A stretch of DNA of 64,000 nucleotides from Streptosporangiaceae bacterium (GTDB taxonomy: Bacteria; Actinomycetota; Actinomycetes; Streptosporangiales; Streptosporangiaceae). Every line of letters begins with the position of its first letter. Position 1 is the first letter of the stretch. This document shows positions 45,251-54,345 of this stretch, piece after piece. The notes beneath the pieces were generated by a model. That model was given only the letters and a program-made list of their open reading frames with translations. It ran no database searches and was not told the DNA's origin. The DNA lies in contig JAFARZ010000361.1 in NCBI GenBank assembly GCA_019245115.1, positions 1 to 64,000 on the forward strand, in the 5' to 3' direction. A program made the position numbers and the translations under genes.

Positions 45251-46642
45251 ATGTCTGTTCACAGAGCTGTGCACAAACGCATGCTGTCAATCATCGTCGC
45301 GACGCTGACCGTCCTTGGCGGAACAGCAGCTTTCGCCGCCCTCGGGCCGTCGGCACTGGCCGCGACCACGCTGTGCAATTCCACGACCGCTCCGGCGGGC
45401 GGCGGAACGTACACCGTACAGAACAACGAGTGGGGCTCCAGCGCCCCCGAGTGCATCACCACCGACGGCGGCACGGACTTCACGGTGGCGAACTCCTCCA
45501 TCGCCAACAGCACCAGCGGGGCTCCCGGCGGCTACCCGTCGATCTACCAGGGCTGCCACTGGGGCAACTGCAGCTCCGGCGGCCTGACCAGCACCCCGAT
45601 CCAGGTGTCGAACCTCACCCCCGGCAAGGTCACCACGAGCTGGAGCACCACCCAGCCGGGCGGGAGCAACGACTACGACGTGGCCTACGACATCTGGTTC
45701 AACCACACGTCCACCACCAAGGGACAGCCCAACGCCGAGGAGCTGATGATCTGGCTCAACCACAACGGCCCGGTCCAGCCGTTCGGCTCCGAGATCGCCA
45801 CCAACGTGAGCATCGGCGGGCACACCTACAACGTCTGGGAAGGCAATCAGGGCTGGAACACCGTGTCGTACACGATGACGAGCGGCACCACCTCGGTCAG
45901 CAACCTTGACGTCGGGCTGCTGGCCCAGGACTCGGTCAGCCGCGGCTTCATGACGGGCTCTGACTGGCTCATCGACGTCGAGGCGGGCTTCGAGCTGTGG
46001 CAGGGCGGCGCCGGCCTGGCGACCAACTCGTTCTCGGTCAACGTGAACGGCAACGGCGGCGGCGGTGGCAACACCGTGACCGTCACCAGCCCCGGCAACC
46101 AGACCGGCACCGTCGGAACGGCGGCCAGCGTCCAGGTCCAGGCGTCCGACTCCGGGTCCGGTCAGACCCTCAGTTATGGCGCCTCGGGCCTGCCGCCGGG
46201 CTTGTCGATCAACTCCGCGACCGGCCTGATCTCCGGCACGCCCACCACGGCGGGGTCATACAACGTGACCGTCACCGCGCGGGACGGTACCGGAGCGTCC
46301 GGGTCGGCCGCCTTCACCTGGACGATCGGCTCAGGCGGGGGCGGCGGGGGCGGTGCCTGCACCGCCACGTACTCGGTGGTCAACGCCTGGTCCGGCGGGT
46401 TCCAGGCCCAGATCACCGTCACTGCCGGATCTTCGGCGCTGAGCAACTGGACGGTCGGCTGGACGTTCCCGGGCAGTCAGCAGATCAGCCAGATGTGGAG
46501 CGCCGCGTTTACCCAGTCCGGTGCGAGCGTGACCGCGAAGAACATGTCATATAACGGCACGCTCGGCGCGGGAGCGTCGACAACGTTCGGCTTCACCGCC
46601 ACCGGCAGCAACTCCGCGCCAGCCAGTCTCACCTGCACGTAA
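45251..46642 (+). CDS. Secreted GH12 endoglucanase with Ig-like domain and CBM2
   Basis: 463 residues. A signal peptide ends near GPSALAA. The GH12 domain (about 35-260) has the catalytic glutamates in EELMIWLN (nucleophile) and GFELWQGGAGL (acid/base). A Gly linker leads to a putative-Ig/He_PIG domain (PGNQTGTVGTAASVQ to FTWTIG), a second Gly linker, then a C-terminal CBM2 (CTATYSVVNAWSGGFQAQITV to the final Cys). It cleaves beta-1,4-glucan in cellulose or xyloglucan outside the cell. ATG 45251 has AGGAAAGG 7 nt upstream. It forms a single unit. Confidence 0.94.
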   Translation: MSVHRAVHKRMLSIIVATLTVLGGTAAFAALGPSALAATTLCNSTTAPAGGGTYTVQNNEWGSSAPECITTDGGTDFTVANSSIANSTSGAPGGYPSIYQGCHWGNCSSGGLTSTPIQVSNLTPGKVTTSWSTTQPGGSNDYDVAYDIWFNHTSTTKGQPNAEELMIWLNHNGPVQPFGSEIATNVSIGGHTYNVWEGNQGWNTVSYTMTSGTTSVSNLDVGLLAQDSVSRGFMTGSDWLIDVEAGFELWQGGAGLATNSFSVNVNGNGGGGGNTVTVTSPGNQTGTVGTAASVQVQASDSGSGQTLSYGASGLPPGLSINSATGLISGTPTTAGSYNVTVTARDGTGASGSAAFTWTIGSGGGGGGGACTATYSVVNAWSGGFQAQITVTAGSSALSNWTVGWTFPGSQQISQMWSAAFTQSGASVTAKNMSYNGTLGAGASTTFGFTATGSNSAPASLTCT

Positions 46643-46754
46643 AAATCAAGCCCTTTACCACGAACGGCTGTGGTGCTTCCTCCGCGACCCGCTTGGGCTG
46701 CGGAGGAGGCCCCGCGGCCAGCGCTTACCCGCCGATGCGCGATGATGAACCATC

Positions 46755-47570
46755 GTGACGGATGATCCATTTGCCATCGCCGAGGCCAGCGCCGCGCGGC
46801 TCGCTGAGCTGACCGGCTATCAGACCCACGAAGTCGCGGTTGTGCTCGGCTCGGGCTGGACCCCGGCCGCCGATCTGGTGGGTGCCGCGGACAGCGAGGT
46901 CGCCCTCGCCGACCTGGGCGGGTTCCCTGAGCCGACGGTCGCCGGTCACACGCCGACCGTGCGCTCGGTGAGTGCCGGTGGCCAGCGCGTCCTGGTCTTC
47001 CTCGGGCGGGTACATCTGTACGAAGGGCTGCCTCCCGCCTCGGTCGTGCACGGCGTCCGGATGGCGATATCGGCTGGCTGCCGCGTGGTGGTGCTGACCA
47101 ACGCGGCGGGCGGAATCCGGCCCGGGCTGAGCGTCGGAGAACCGGTGCTGATCCGGGATCACCTCAACCTGACCGGCGCGTCGCCGCTGGCCGGCCCGCC
47201 GCCGTCTCGCGGCAAGCGGTTCGTCGACCTGACCGGCCTGTACAGCCCGCGGCTGCGTGGCCTGGCTCGAGCGGTCGACGCGGACCTCACCGAAGGCGTT
47301 TACGCCATGCTGCCCGGCCCGCACTACGAGACCCCGGCGGAGATCGCCATGCTGGGCAGGCTCGGCGCGGACCTGGTCGGCATGTCGACCGCTCTGGAGG
47401 CGATCGCCGCCCGCCACCTGGGCGCCGAAGTGCTCGGCATCTCCCTCGTCACGAACCTGGCCGCGGGGCTGGCCGGACACGGTCTCAGCCACGCCGAGGT
47501 GGTGGAGGCCGGAAAGGCCGCGGCGGTCCGGATGGGCAGCCTGCTCGCCGCGGTCCTGCCGCAGGTCTAA
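46755..47570 (+). CDS. Purine nucleoside phosphorylase
   Basis: 271 residues of the trimeric (PNP-I) class. Motifs: VLGSGW (phosphate), [26 protein letters not shown] and GMSTALEAI (purine and ribose binding). It splits inosine or guanosine and their deoxy forms to base plus (deoxy)ribose-1-phosphate. GTG 46755 is used. Its TAA shares the CTAA tetramer with the TAG of the convergent GT87 gene. With deoC further along it suggests deoxynucleoside catabolism. Confidence 0.95.
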   Translation: MTDDPFAIAEASAARLAELTGYQTHEVAVVLGSGWTPAADLVGAADSEVALADLGGFPEPTVAGHTPTVRSVSAGGQRVLVFLGRVHLYEGLPPASVVHGVRMAISAGCRVVVLTNAAGGIRPGLSVGEPVLIRDHLNLTGASPLAGPPPSRGKRFVDLTGLYSPRLRGLARAVDADLTEGVYAMLPGPHYETPAEIAMLGRLGADLVGMSTALEAIAARHLGAEVLGISLVTNLAAGLAGHGLSHAEVVEAGKAAAVRMGSLLAAVLPQV

Positions 47571-48733
47571 CGCGTGCCGGGATCTACCGCGGACCGGCTC
47601 GCATTGAAGATCCGCGCGCAGGACAGCGCCGCCGCGGCCACCAGCAGCAGGTCGCGTGCGGTCAGGACCGCGGTGATGAGGTCGGAACCGTGGACGAGCT
47701 GCTTCCAGGCGATCGGGAAGACGACCTGAGTCAGCCCGGCCACGATCAGCAAGATGATCGCCACCGGGCGCTGGGTGGTCCGTGGCGCGGCCAGGCACAC
47801 GGCGGCCAGGCCCGCTACCCACAGCAGGTATTGCGGGCTGAGGACCGAGCTGGTGACCAGGAACAACAGCGTCGCGGCCAGCGGTGCGTCGACGGCGAAT
47901 TCGGGGCGCCAGTGAGCGCGGCCGACGCGGATGAGGACGCGCCAGGCCAGGAACAGTGCGACGGCCAGCGCCATGGCCGCTACCGAAATGTCCTGCGCGA
48001 ATCCGACGTCAGGCCCGCTGAGCTGCTGGGAGCCGAAATGGAACGCCACGTTCCCATGCCATCCCGCTTGCCGCCAGATCATGAACGGCACGGCTACCAC
48101 CGACTCGATCTCGACGCCGCGCGCGTCCTGATGACCGAAGAAGCTCGGCAGGCCCCCCATAAGCGTGGCGAACACCACGCCGGCCGCCAGCGCGGCGGGT
48201 ATGACGGTCCGGCGCCATTGACCGGGCGGGGTTCCGGCCGCCACCGCGAGCGGCCAGATCTTGATCGCCGTGCCGGCCCCGATGAGGCTGCCGCGCACGG
48301 CGGGACGGACAGCGAGGCCGAGCGCGGCGACGGACAGCGCGACCGGCACGAGATCGAACCTGGTCAGCGCCACCGGACCGATCAGCGGCACGCCGCACAC
48401 CCAGTACCATGCTCCGCCCAGGGTTCGGCCACGCCGGGCCAGCGTGAGCGTAATGCCCAGGTCAGTGGCGAGGATGAGGAGGGCGAAGTCACGTAGGTAG
48501 CTGCCGGGCAGGATGCCGGGCAGCCAGAAGACGACGGCGGCGCCGGGCGGGTACTGCCACATCGAATCGGCGGCGGGGAACGCGCCGTGTGCGAAGCAGC
48601 AGTCGTACCACCGATGGTAGATGGCGACGTCGCCACGGTATCCGAGCAGGCCAGGAGTGGTGGCGAGCACGAACATGGTCGTCCGTGTCGCCAGCCAGAC
48701 CGCCCGCAATGCGACAGTATCCCGCCGTGTCAT
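47567..48733 (-). CDS. GT87-like membrane glycosyltransferase (DUF2029)
   Basis: 388 residues with about ten membrane helices. The sequence [19 protein letters not shown] region after the first helix and [10 protein letters not shown] (conserved basic/aromatic loop) match the GT87/PimE-like polyprenol-phosphate-mannose-dependent transferases of actinomycetes, which decorate lipoglycans on the outer face of the membrane. The catalytic Asp would be in [14 protein letters not shown] 48733. Tail-to-tail with the phosphorylase gene, sharing 4 nt. The acceptor is unknown. Confidence 0.82.
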   Translation of the reverse strand: MTRRDTVALRAVWLATRTTMFVLATTPGLLGYRGDVAIYHRWYDCCFAHGAFPAADSMWQYPPGAAVVFWLPGILPGSYLRDFALLILATDLGITLTLARRGRTLGGAWYWVCGVPLIGPVALTRFDLVPVALSVAALGLAVRPAVRGSLIGAGTAIKIWPLAVAAGTPPGQWRRTVIPAALAAGVVFATLMGGLPSFFGHQDARGVEIESVVAVPFMIWRQAGWHGNVAFHFGSQQLSGPDVGFAQDISVAAMALAVALFLAWRVLIRVGRAHWRPEFAVDAPLAATLLFLVTSSVLSPQYLLWVAGLAAVCLAAPRTTQRPVAIILLIVAGLTQVVFPIAWKQLVHGSDLITAVLTARDLLLVAAAALSCARIFNASRSAVDPGTR

Positions 48734-48831
48734 GAAATCCTCGCCCCCGAGGCCTATAAGGGATACGCCTCACGGACCGGAATGGTTGCGTGTCGCGCGG
48801 GGAATTTTCCGGGCTGTGGCAGCCTGGGAGA

Positions 48832-49905
48832 ATGACTGCTTCAGCCTCCGCGCCGGAGACCGCGCGCAAGATGGCCGCAGCCGCGTCCCGGCTGCTCGCG
48901 GCCCTGACCGAGGCCCAGCGGAAGGAGATAAGCTGCGCCTTCGCCGACGAGGCCAGGCGCAGGGACTGGTCCTTCCTGCCGGTGGAGGAACGCGATGGGC
49001 TGTTGCTCGGCTGCCTCGACAACGAGCAGCGCAAGCTCGCGCACGAACTGATCGTGGCGGGCACCAGCACGCCCGGCTACACGAAGGTCGTCTCGGTGAT
49101 GGCCATGGAGCATGTGTTGCGAGCGCTGACCCTCGCGGCGCAATCGCCCGCGGCGCGCCTGTTCGATCCCGGCCGGTACAGCCTGAAGATGTTCGGCGCA
49201 CCCGGGGACGACGGGGTGTGGGGATGGCAGGTGACCGGGCACCACGTGTCGCTCAACTTCACCGTGGCGGGCGGCCGGTATGTCTCCCCCACTCCGTCGT
49301 TGCTCGGCTCACAGCCGGCCTCGTCCGGAACGCTGGCGCCGCTCGCCGATGACGAAGAACTCGGCTTCCGGTTCCTGAACTCGCTCGATGCGGCGCAGTT
49401 GTCTACCGCCGTGATCTATCACCGCTCGCCGCCCGACCTGGCCACCCGGATCGTGCCCAGGATCGGTGCGGTCGAGCGGCCGGATCCGGTGTTCGCGCCG
49501 GAACCCGAGTATGTGCTGAGCGACGAGGAGCGGGACATCCTGAGCTATGTGCGCAGCAGCCCGAAGGGTCTGCCGGGACACGCGCTCGGCCCGCGGCAGC
49601 TCGACGCGCTGTTCGGGATCGTCGAGGCGTTCGCGGGGCGGCTGGCATCGGACGTGGCCGAGGCCCAGCTGCGGAAGATCGATGAGGCCGGGCGGGAGAA
49701 CCTGGTGTTCGCGTGGGCGGGCGGCACCTCACCCGGCTCGCGGCATTACTTCCGGATCCAGGGGCCGGTGCTGCTCATCGAGCACGACAACACCCAGGAC
49801 AACGGCGCGCATATCCACTCGGTATGGCGGAATCCGGTGGATGACTTCGGCGACGATGTGCTGGCTGAGCATTACCGGCAGCACCATCAGCCTCAAAAGT
49901 TGTAA
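48832..49905 (+). CDS. DUF3500 family protein
   Basis: 357 residues recognised as DUF3500 (QRKLAHELIVAGTSTPGY, WGWQVTGHHVSLNFTVAGGRY, HYFRIQGPVLLIEHDNTQDN...HIHSVWRNP). Clustered His residues (GHH, EHD, HIHS) suggest a metal or heme site, but the family has no established function. ATG 48832 is chosen, although GGGAG lies too close; GTG 48790 is an alternative. No signal peptide is evident. Divergent from the GT87 gene. Confidence 0.85.
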   Translation: MTASASAPETARKMAAAASRLLAALTEAQRKEISCAFADEARRRDWSFLPVEERDGLLLGCLDNEQRKLAHELIVAGTSTPGYTKVVSVMAMEHVLRALTLAAQSPAARLFDPGRYSLKMFGAPGDDGVWGWQVTGHHVSLNFTVAGGRYVSPTPSLLGSQPASSGTLAPLADDEELGFRFLNSLDAAQLSTAVIYHRSPPDLATRIVPRIGAVERPDPVFAPEPEYVLSDEERDILSYVRSSPKGLPGHALGPRQLDALFGIVEAFAGRLASDVAEAQLRKIDEAGRENLVFAWAGGTSPGSRHYFRIQGPVLLIEHDNTQDNGAHIHSVWRNPVDDFGDDVLAEHYRQHHQPQKL

Positions 49906-50021
49906 GGCGTTATCGACGCTGAGAGCCCCCCGGATCGGTGGATTGCGCCGGACGTATCCCCTGTCGTTGAATATGTACCAGCAAAGGCGGAAGCGGGCCC
50001 GCTACGCGGGTGGGGGTGGAA

Positions 50022-50495
50022 ATGCCGGATGCGAAGCTACGGACGTCGGCTGCCACGACGGCCAGCGTCGATATGAGCCGCTGGTCATCGACCGACATGG
50101 TGGCCGGGGGGGCGACGCTCGTGCTGTTCGTCTCGCTGTTCCTGCCGTGGTTCGAATATGGGGGGCAGACCACCAATGGGTTGTGGCACGGCTTCGAGTA
50201 CATCACGCTCATCGTCTCGCTGGTGCTCGTTGTGTACTTGGTCATGCGGGCTTGCGTGCCGACGCTCGCGCTCAACCCGGCAGTGCCGCACGATGTCCTG
50301 CTGGCGGCCGGGACCGGCATCAATTTCGCCCTGGTGCTCGTTGGTTTCCTGACCCGTCCCAGCGCCTTCGTCCTGGTGATCACCATCGTCGCGAATTGGG
50401 ATTTCGGGGCGTTCCTCGCCTTGCTGGCCGCCTCGGTCGCCGCCGCCGCGGTGTTCGGCCCGCGCCTCCGCGATTTCGTCAGCCAAGGCATGTAA
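50022..50495 (+). CDS. Small four-helix membrane protein, unknown function
   Basis: 157 residues with four hydrophobic segments (about residues 30-45, 60-80, 92-110, 118-145) and the sequence FLPWFEYGG typical of small actinomycete membrane proteins. No family assigned. ATG 50022 follows GGGGGTGGA closely; GTG 50010 would add four residues. It stands alone with repeat-rich DNA downstream. Confidence 0.7.
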   Translation: MPDAKLRTSAATTASVDMSRWSSTDMVAGGATLVLFVSLFLPWFEYGGQTTNGLWHGFEYITLIVSLVLVVYLVMRACVPTLALNPAVPHDVLLAAGTGINFALVLVGFLTRPSAFVLVITIVANWDFGAFLALLAASVAAAAVFGPRLRDFVSQGM

Positions 50496-50537
50496 ACCCC
50501 TGAGTACCGCCCCGCCACACTCGTGCTCAACGACCGC

Positions 50538-50692
50538 ACCAACACCATCCGCCACGCCGCGTTCCCAGTCCGCCGCGGCGCATTCCGCCCACCGCGTCAA
50601 CACCATCCGCCGTGGCGCATTCCCGCCCACCGCCGCGCCCACACCATCCGCCGCGGCGCATTCCCGCCCACCGCCGCGCCCACACCGGCGGC
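50538..50692. repeat. Intergenic ~41-bp tandem repeats
   Basis: Three imperfect units starting CACCATCCGCC and containing GGCGCATTCCCGCCCACC. The second (from 50598) and third (from 50640) are almost identical. Located between the small membrane protein and the second dispersed element. Frames through it are low-complexity, so it is called noncoding. Confidence 0.88.
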
Positions 50693-50700
50693 CGCATACG

Positions 50701-50858
50701 CGACATTTCACCATTCGTCCCATTTGGCGCAGCATCCACGTGGAACATAAGAGCCCTCTGGAAGAAAAGGCGCCGTTTTCCGGCGCCCAAATTTCCACGA
50801 GGCTCTTTTCTTCCAGGCGAGCCGAGGTGCAAATCGGGTGGTTTCCTGAAATATCCGG
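50701..50858. repeat. Dispersed hairpin element, copy 2, with inverted ends
   Basis: Shares with 30443-30580 the ordered blocks CACCATTCGTC, CGTGGA, GAGCC, AAAGGCGCCG, TTTCCGGCGCCCAA, TTCCA, CAAATC and TGAAATNTC. A nested hairpin is clear: AAGGCGCCG/CGGCGCC inner, GGAAGAAAAG/CTTTTCTTCC and GAGCC/GGCTC outer. The left end CGACATTTCA and right end TGAAATATCC are near-perfect inverted repeats (8 of 10). Confidence 0.75.
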
Positions 50859-50894
50859 CGCACATACCGGCTTACGGGGTGGGTTAGGGAGGCT

Positions 50895-50960
50895 CCTGTG
50901 GGCTGTGGGACGTTAGGGGTTGCTGTGGGACATTAGGGGGCTGCTGTGGGACGTTAGGGG
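50895..50960. repeat. 20-21-bp tandem repeats across an ALDH stop codon
   Basis: Three copies of CTGTGGGACGTTAGGGG with TTA at 50913, 50933 and 50954. The last TTA is the complement of the TAA stop of the minus-strand ALDH-like gene (50954-50956). Same arrangement as at pspAA and the DHA2 gene. Confidence 0.88.
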
Positions 50961-51841
50961 GCTGCGGGGTGCCAGACGGTTTTGGTTTCCAGGTAGGCGA
51001 GGAGGCGGTCCAGGTTTGGCGTCGCGAGCCAGTCGGTGTCGGGCGGGCGGATCACGCGCTTGAGGTTGCCGGCCGCGGTGACGGCCAGATCGTCGGCCTG
51101 GGCGGGGTCGGAGACGGAGACGCCGGACAGGTCGATGGCGTTTACGTCCATATGGGAGGCGAGCCACGGCGCGATCTCCGTTACGCGACCGGTCAGCACG
51201 TTGACCACGCCGCCGGGGACGTCGGAAGTCGCGAGAACCTCGGACAGCGTCACGGCCGACAGCGGGAACCGCTCGCTGGCCACCGCGACAACGGTGTTTC
51301 CGGTCACGATGGCGGGCGCCACCACCGACACGAAGCCAAGCAGGCTGGTCTCCGGCGGTGCCAGGACCGCGACCACCCCGGTCGGCTCCGGGAGCGAGAA
51401 GTTGAAGTACGGCCCGGCGACCGGATTCGAAGACCCGGCGACCTGCGCGACCTTGTCGGACCACCCGGCGTACCACACCCAGCGGTCGATGGCGGCGTCC
51501 ACCGCGGCCTCGGCCTTCGCCGCGGACAGCCCCTCGGCCGCGCGGACCTCGGCGGCGAACTGGGTCCGCCGGCCCTCCATCAGCTCGGCGACCCGGTACA
51601 GGACCTGCCCGCGGTTGTAGGCGGTCGCGCCGGACCAGCCCGCGAATGCCTTCCGCGCGGCGGATACCGCGTCCCGCGCGTCCTTCCGGGACGCCATGGC
51701 CGCGTTCGCCAGGAACCCGCCCTTGTGGTCGGTCACCACGTAGGACCGTCCGCTTTCCGACCTGGGAAACGCGCCGCCGATGTACAGCTTGTAGGTCTTG
51801 CGGACGGCGAGCCGGGCCCCGCCGGCTGGTCCATCAGACAT
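50954..51841 (-). CDS. Truncated aldehyde-dehydrogenase-like protein without catalytic cysteine
   Basis: 295 residues covering only the N-terminal, NAD-binding-type part of the ALDH fold (YKLYIGGAFPRSESG to DVPGGVVNVLTGR). The sequence ends before the region with the catalytic Cys, and the ELGG glutamate motif is absent, so it cannot be a normal dehydrogenase. It overlaps the full-length ALDH gene by 8 nt in the same operon, and the reading frame is intact, which argues for a maintained partner rather than decay. Its C-terminal ~45 residues have no ALDH counterpart. A structural or regulatory subunit is my inference. Confidence 0.82.
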   Translation of the reverse strand: MSDGPAGGARLAVRKTYKLYIGGAFPRSESGRSYVVTDHKGGFLANAAMASRKDARDAVSAARKAFAGWSGATAYNRGQVLYRVAELMEGRRTQFAAEVRAAEGLSAAKAEAAVDAAIDRWVWYAGWSDKVAQVAGSSNPVAGPYFNFSLPEPTGVVAVLAPPETSLLGFVSVVAPAIVTGNTVVAVASERFPLSAVTLSEVLATSDVPGGVVNVLTGRVTEIAPWLASHMDVNAIDLSGVSVSDPAQADDLAVTAAGNLKRVIRPPDTDWLATPNLDRLLAYLETKTVWHPAAP

Positions 51842-53270
51842 CGAGATACGCCTCCAGCCCGTGCCGACCGCCCTCGCGGCCGTAGCCAGACTCCTTGTAT
51901 CCGCCGAATGGCGACGCCGGATCGAACCGGTTGAACGTGTTGGCCCACACCACCCCGGCCCGCAGCCGGGACGCCATCCACAAGATCAGCGACCCCTTCT
52001 CGGTCCATACCCCGGCGGACAGCCCGTAGGGCGTGTTGTTGGCCTTCTCCACCGCCTCGGCCGGCGTGCGGAACGTCAGCACCGACAGCACGGGGCCGAA
52101 GATCTCCTCCCGGGCGATCCGGTGGGCCTGCGACACCCCGGTGAAGACCGTCGGCGGGAACCAGAAGCCCTTGGCCGGCAGCTCGCAGGGCGGGGACCAG
52201 CGCTCCGCTCCCTCGGCCTCGCCGACGTCGGACAGCTCACGGATCCTGGCCAGCTGGGCGGCCGAGTTGATGGCGCCGACGTCGGTGTTCTTGTCCAGCG
52301 GGTCACCCAGCCGCAGGGTGGTCAGCCGTCGCCGCAACGACGTCATGACCTCGTCGTATACGCTCTCCTGCACCAGCAGGCGTGAGCCCGCGCAGCACAC
52401 GTGTCCCTGGTTGAAGAAGATGCCGTTGACGATCCCCTCGACCGCCTGGTCGATGGGGGCGTCCTCGAACACGACGTTCGCGGCCTTGCCGCCCAGTTCC
52501 AGGGTGTGCCTGCGATGCAGGCGCGCGCAGGACCGCGCGATTTCCTTGCCGACCTCGGTGGAACCGGTGAACGCCACCTTGTCGATGCCGGGGTGGGTGA
52601 CCAGCGCCTGGCCGGTCTCGCCCGCTCCGGTCACGATGTTGACCACGCCCGGCGGCAGGTCGGCCTGCTGGCAGATCTCCGCGAACGTCAGCGCGGTCAG
52701 CGGCGTGGTCTCGGCGGGCTTCAGGACCACCGTGTTGCCGCAGGCCAGCGCGGGAGCGATCTTCCACGCCAGCATCAGCAACGGGAAGTTCCACGGGATC
52801 ACCTGTCCGGCGATGCCGAGCGGTTTCGGCGCGGGCCCGAAGCCCGCGTACTGGAGCTTGTCGGCCCAGCCCGCGTAGTAGAAGAAGTGCGCCGCCACCA
52901 GCGGGATGTCGACATCCCGGGACTCCCGGATGGGCTTGCCGTTGTCGAGCGACTCCAGCACCGCCAGTTCACGTGCTCGTTCCTGGATGAGCCGGGCGAT
53001 GCGGAACAGGTACTTCGATCGCTGCGCGGGCGGCAGGCCCGCCCAGGTCTGCTCGTACGCCTTACGCGCGGCGGCGACCGCACGGTCGACGTCGGCCGGG
53101 CCCGCCTCGGTCACCTCGGCCAGGACCTCCTCGGTAGCCGGGGAGATCGTCTTGAACATGCTCCCATCGACCGTGTCGGTGAACTTGCCGTCGATGAACA
53201 GCCCGTAGGACTCCTTGATGCCGGCTATCGACCGGGATTCCGGCGCGGGGGCGTATTCGAACTTGGGCAT
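51834..53270 (-). CDS. Aldehyde dehydrogenase, full length
   Basis: 478 residues of the NAD(P)-dependent ALDH superfamily. The oxyanion Asn is in IPWNFPLLM, the general base Glu in TLELGGKAANVVF, and the catalytic Cys in NQGHVCCAGSR. It oxidises an aldehyde to the acid; next to deoC the likely substrate is acetaldehyde (inference). ATG 53270 (MPKFEYAPAPESRS) begins 15 nt after the deoC stop, and its 3' end overlaps the truncated ALDH by 8 nt. Confidence 0.93.
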   Translation of the reverse strand: MPKFEYAPAPESRSIAGIKESYGLFIDGKFTDTVDGSMFKTISPATEEVLAEVTEAGPADVDRAVAAARKAYEQTWAGLPPAQRSKYLFRIARLIQERARELAVLESLDNGKPIRESRDVDIPLVAAHFFYYAGWADKLQYAGFGPAPKPLGIAGQVIPWNFPLLMLAWKIAPALACGNTVVLKPAETTPLTALTFAEICQQADLPPGVVNIVTGAGETGQALVTHPGIDKVAFTGSTEVGKEIARSCARLHRRHTLELGGKAANVVFEDAPIDQAVEGIVNGIFFNQGHVCCAGSRLLVQESVYDEVMTSLRRRLTTLRLGDPLDKNTDVGAINSAAQLARIRELSDVGEAEGAERWSPPCELPAKGFWFPPTVFTGVSQAHRIAREEIFGPVLSVLTFRTPAEAVEKANNTPYGLSAGVWTEKGSLILWMASRLRAGVVWANTFNRFDPASPFGGYKESGYGREGGRHGLEAYLDV

Positions 53271-53285
53271 GGCAGGTCCGTCCAG

Positions 53286-54203
53286 TCAGTCGAGCGTGAA
53301 GTAGTCGGGTCCGGAGTAGCGGCCGGCCGCCATCTTCGCGCGCTGCATGAGCAGGTCGTTCAGAAGGCTGGAGGCGCCGAGCCGGAACCAGGCCGGATCG
53401 AGCCAGTCCTCCCCCGCCGTCTCGTTGACCAGGACCAGGTAGCGGATGGCGTCCTTGCTGGTGCGAATGCCGCCGGCCGGCTTGACGCCCACCTGGCGGC
53501 CATGCGCGTCGCGGAAGTCGCGCACCGCCTCCAGCATGATCATCGTCACCGGGAGGGTCGCGGCGGGCTGCACTTTGCCGGTCGACGTCTTGATGAAGTC
53601 AGCACCGGCCAGCATGGCCAGCCACGAGGCGCGCCGCACGTTGTCGTAGGTGAGCAGCTCGCCGGTTTCCAGGATCACCTTCAGGTGCGCCGCGCCGCAC
53701 GCTTCCTTGACCGCGACGATCTCGGAATGCACGAGGTCGTAGTTTCCGGCCAGGAAGGCGCCGCGGTCGATGACCATGTCCACCTCGTCGGCACCGGACG
53801 CGATCGCGTACTTCACGTCGGCGAGCTTGACGTCCAGGCTGGTCCGGCCGCTGGGGAACGCGGTGGCGACGCTGGCCACGTGGATGCCGGTGCCCTCCAG
53901 CTCCCCGGCCGCGATGTGAGCCAGGTCAGGGTAGACGCACACGGCCGCGACCGTCGGAGTGGGGGGATCGGCCGGGTCGGGATGCTTGGCCTTCGCGCAC
54001 AGGGCGCGGACCTTCCCCGGGGTGTCCTGGCCCTCCAGCGTGGTCAGGTCGATCATCGAGATAGCGGTGTCGATCGCCCATTGCTTGGCCGTGGTCTTGA
54101 TCGACCGGCTGGCCAGCATGGCGGCCCGTGCCTCGGCACCGACCCGGTCCACACCGGGCAACCCGTGCAGGAACCCGCGCAGGTCAGTACTGGTGGAAAT
54201 CAC
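53286..54203 (-). CDS. deoC: Deoxyribose-phosphate aldolase
   Basis: 305 residues of the class I DERA family. The Schiff-base lysine is in DFIKTSTGK and the second active-site lysine in VGVKPAGGIRT; MIDLTTLEGQDT and EVDMVIDRGAF are also present. It splits 2-deoxyribose-5-phosphate to acetaldehyde and glyceraldehyde-3-phosphate. GTG 54203 (VISTSTDLRGFLHG) is chosen because GGAGGGAG lies about 9 nt upstream; the frame opens to 54380 into the divergent promoter region. First gene of deoC-ALDH-ALDH-like. Confidence 0.93.
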   Translation of the reverse strand: MISTSTDLRGFLHGLPGVDRVGAEARAAMLASRSIKTTAKQWAIDTAISMIDLTTLEGQDTPGKVRALCAKAKHPDPADPPTPTVAAVCVYPDLAHIAAGELEGTGIHVASVATAFPSGRTSLDVKLADVKYAIASGADEVDMVIDRGAFLAGNYDLVHSEIVAVKEACGAAHLKVILETGELLTYDNVRRASWLAMLAGADFIKTSTGKVQPAATLPVTMIMLEAVRDFRDAHGRQVGVKPAGGIRTSKDAIRYLVLVNETAGEDWLDPAWFRLGASSLLNDLLMQRAKMAAGRYSGPDYFTLD

Positions 54204-54345
54204 GCCTCCATTCTCCCTCCGCGCCAAGGCCTCGCTGCGCTCGGCCGGCTTGGAGCCACGACGGGAATTACCGCCCCTCCGGGACGGCAACCGCCGCGGC
54301 GCTCGCTCCCGCTCGCTCATTGTCCCCGCGGCTAAGCTTCCGGGG

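Noticed and set aside
50538-50692. Possible CRISPR array or small secreted protein
   Set aside because: The ~41-bp units are directly adjacent and imperfect, with no spacers; open frames are repeat translations.
53959-54345. N-terminal extension of the HAL-like gene by 129 residues
   Set aside because: This part is antisense to deoC, rich in Arg/Ser/Pro, and precedes the conserved domain; GTG 54346 fits the family length.
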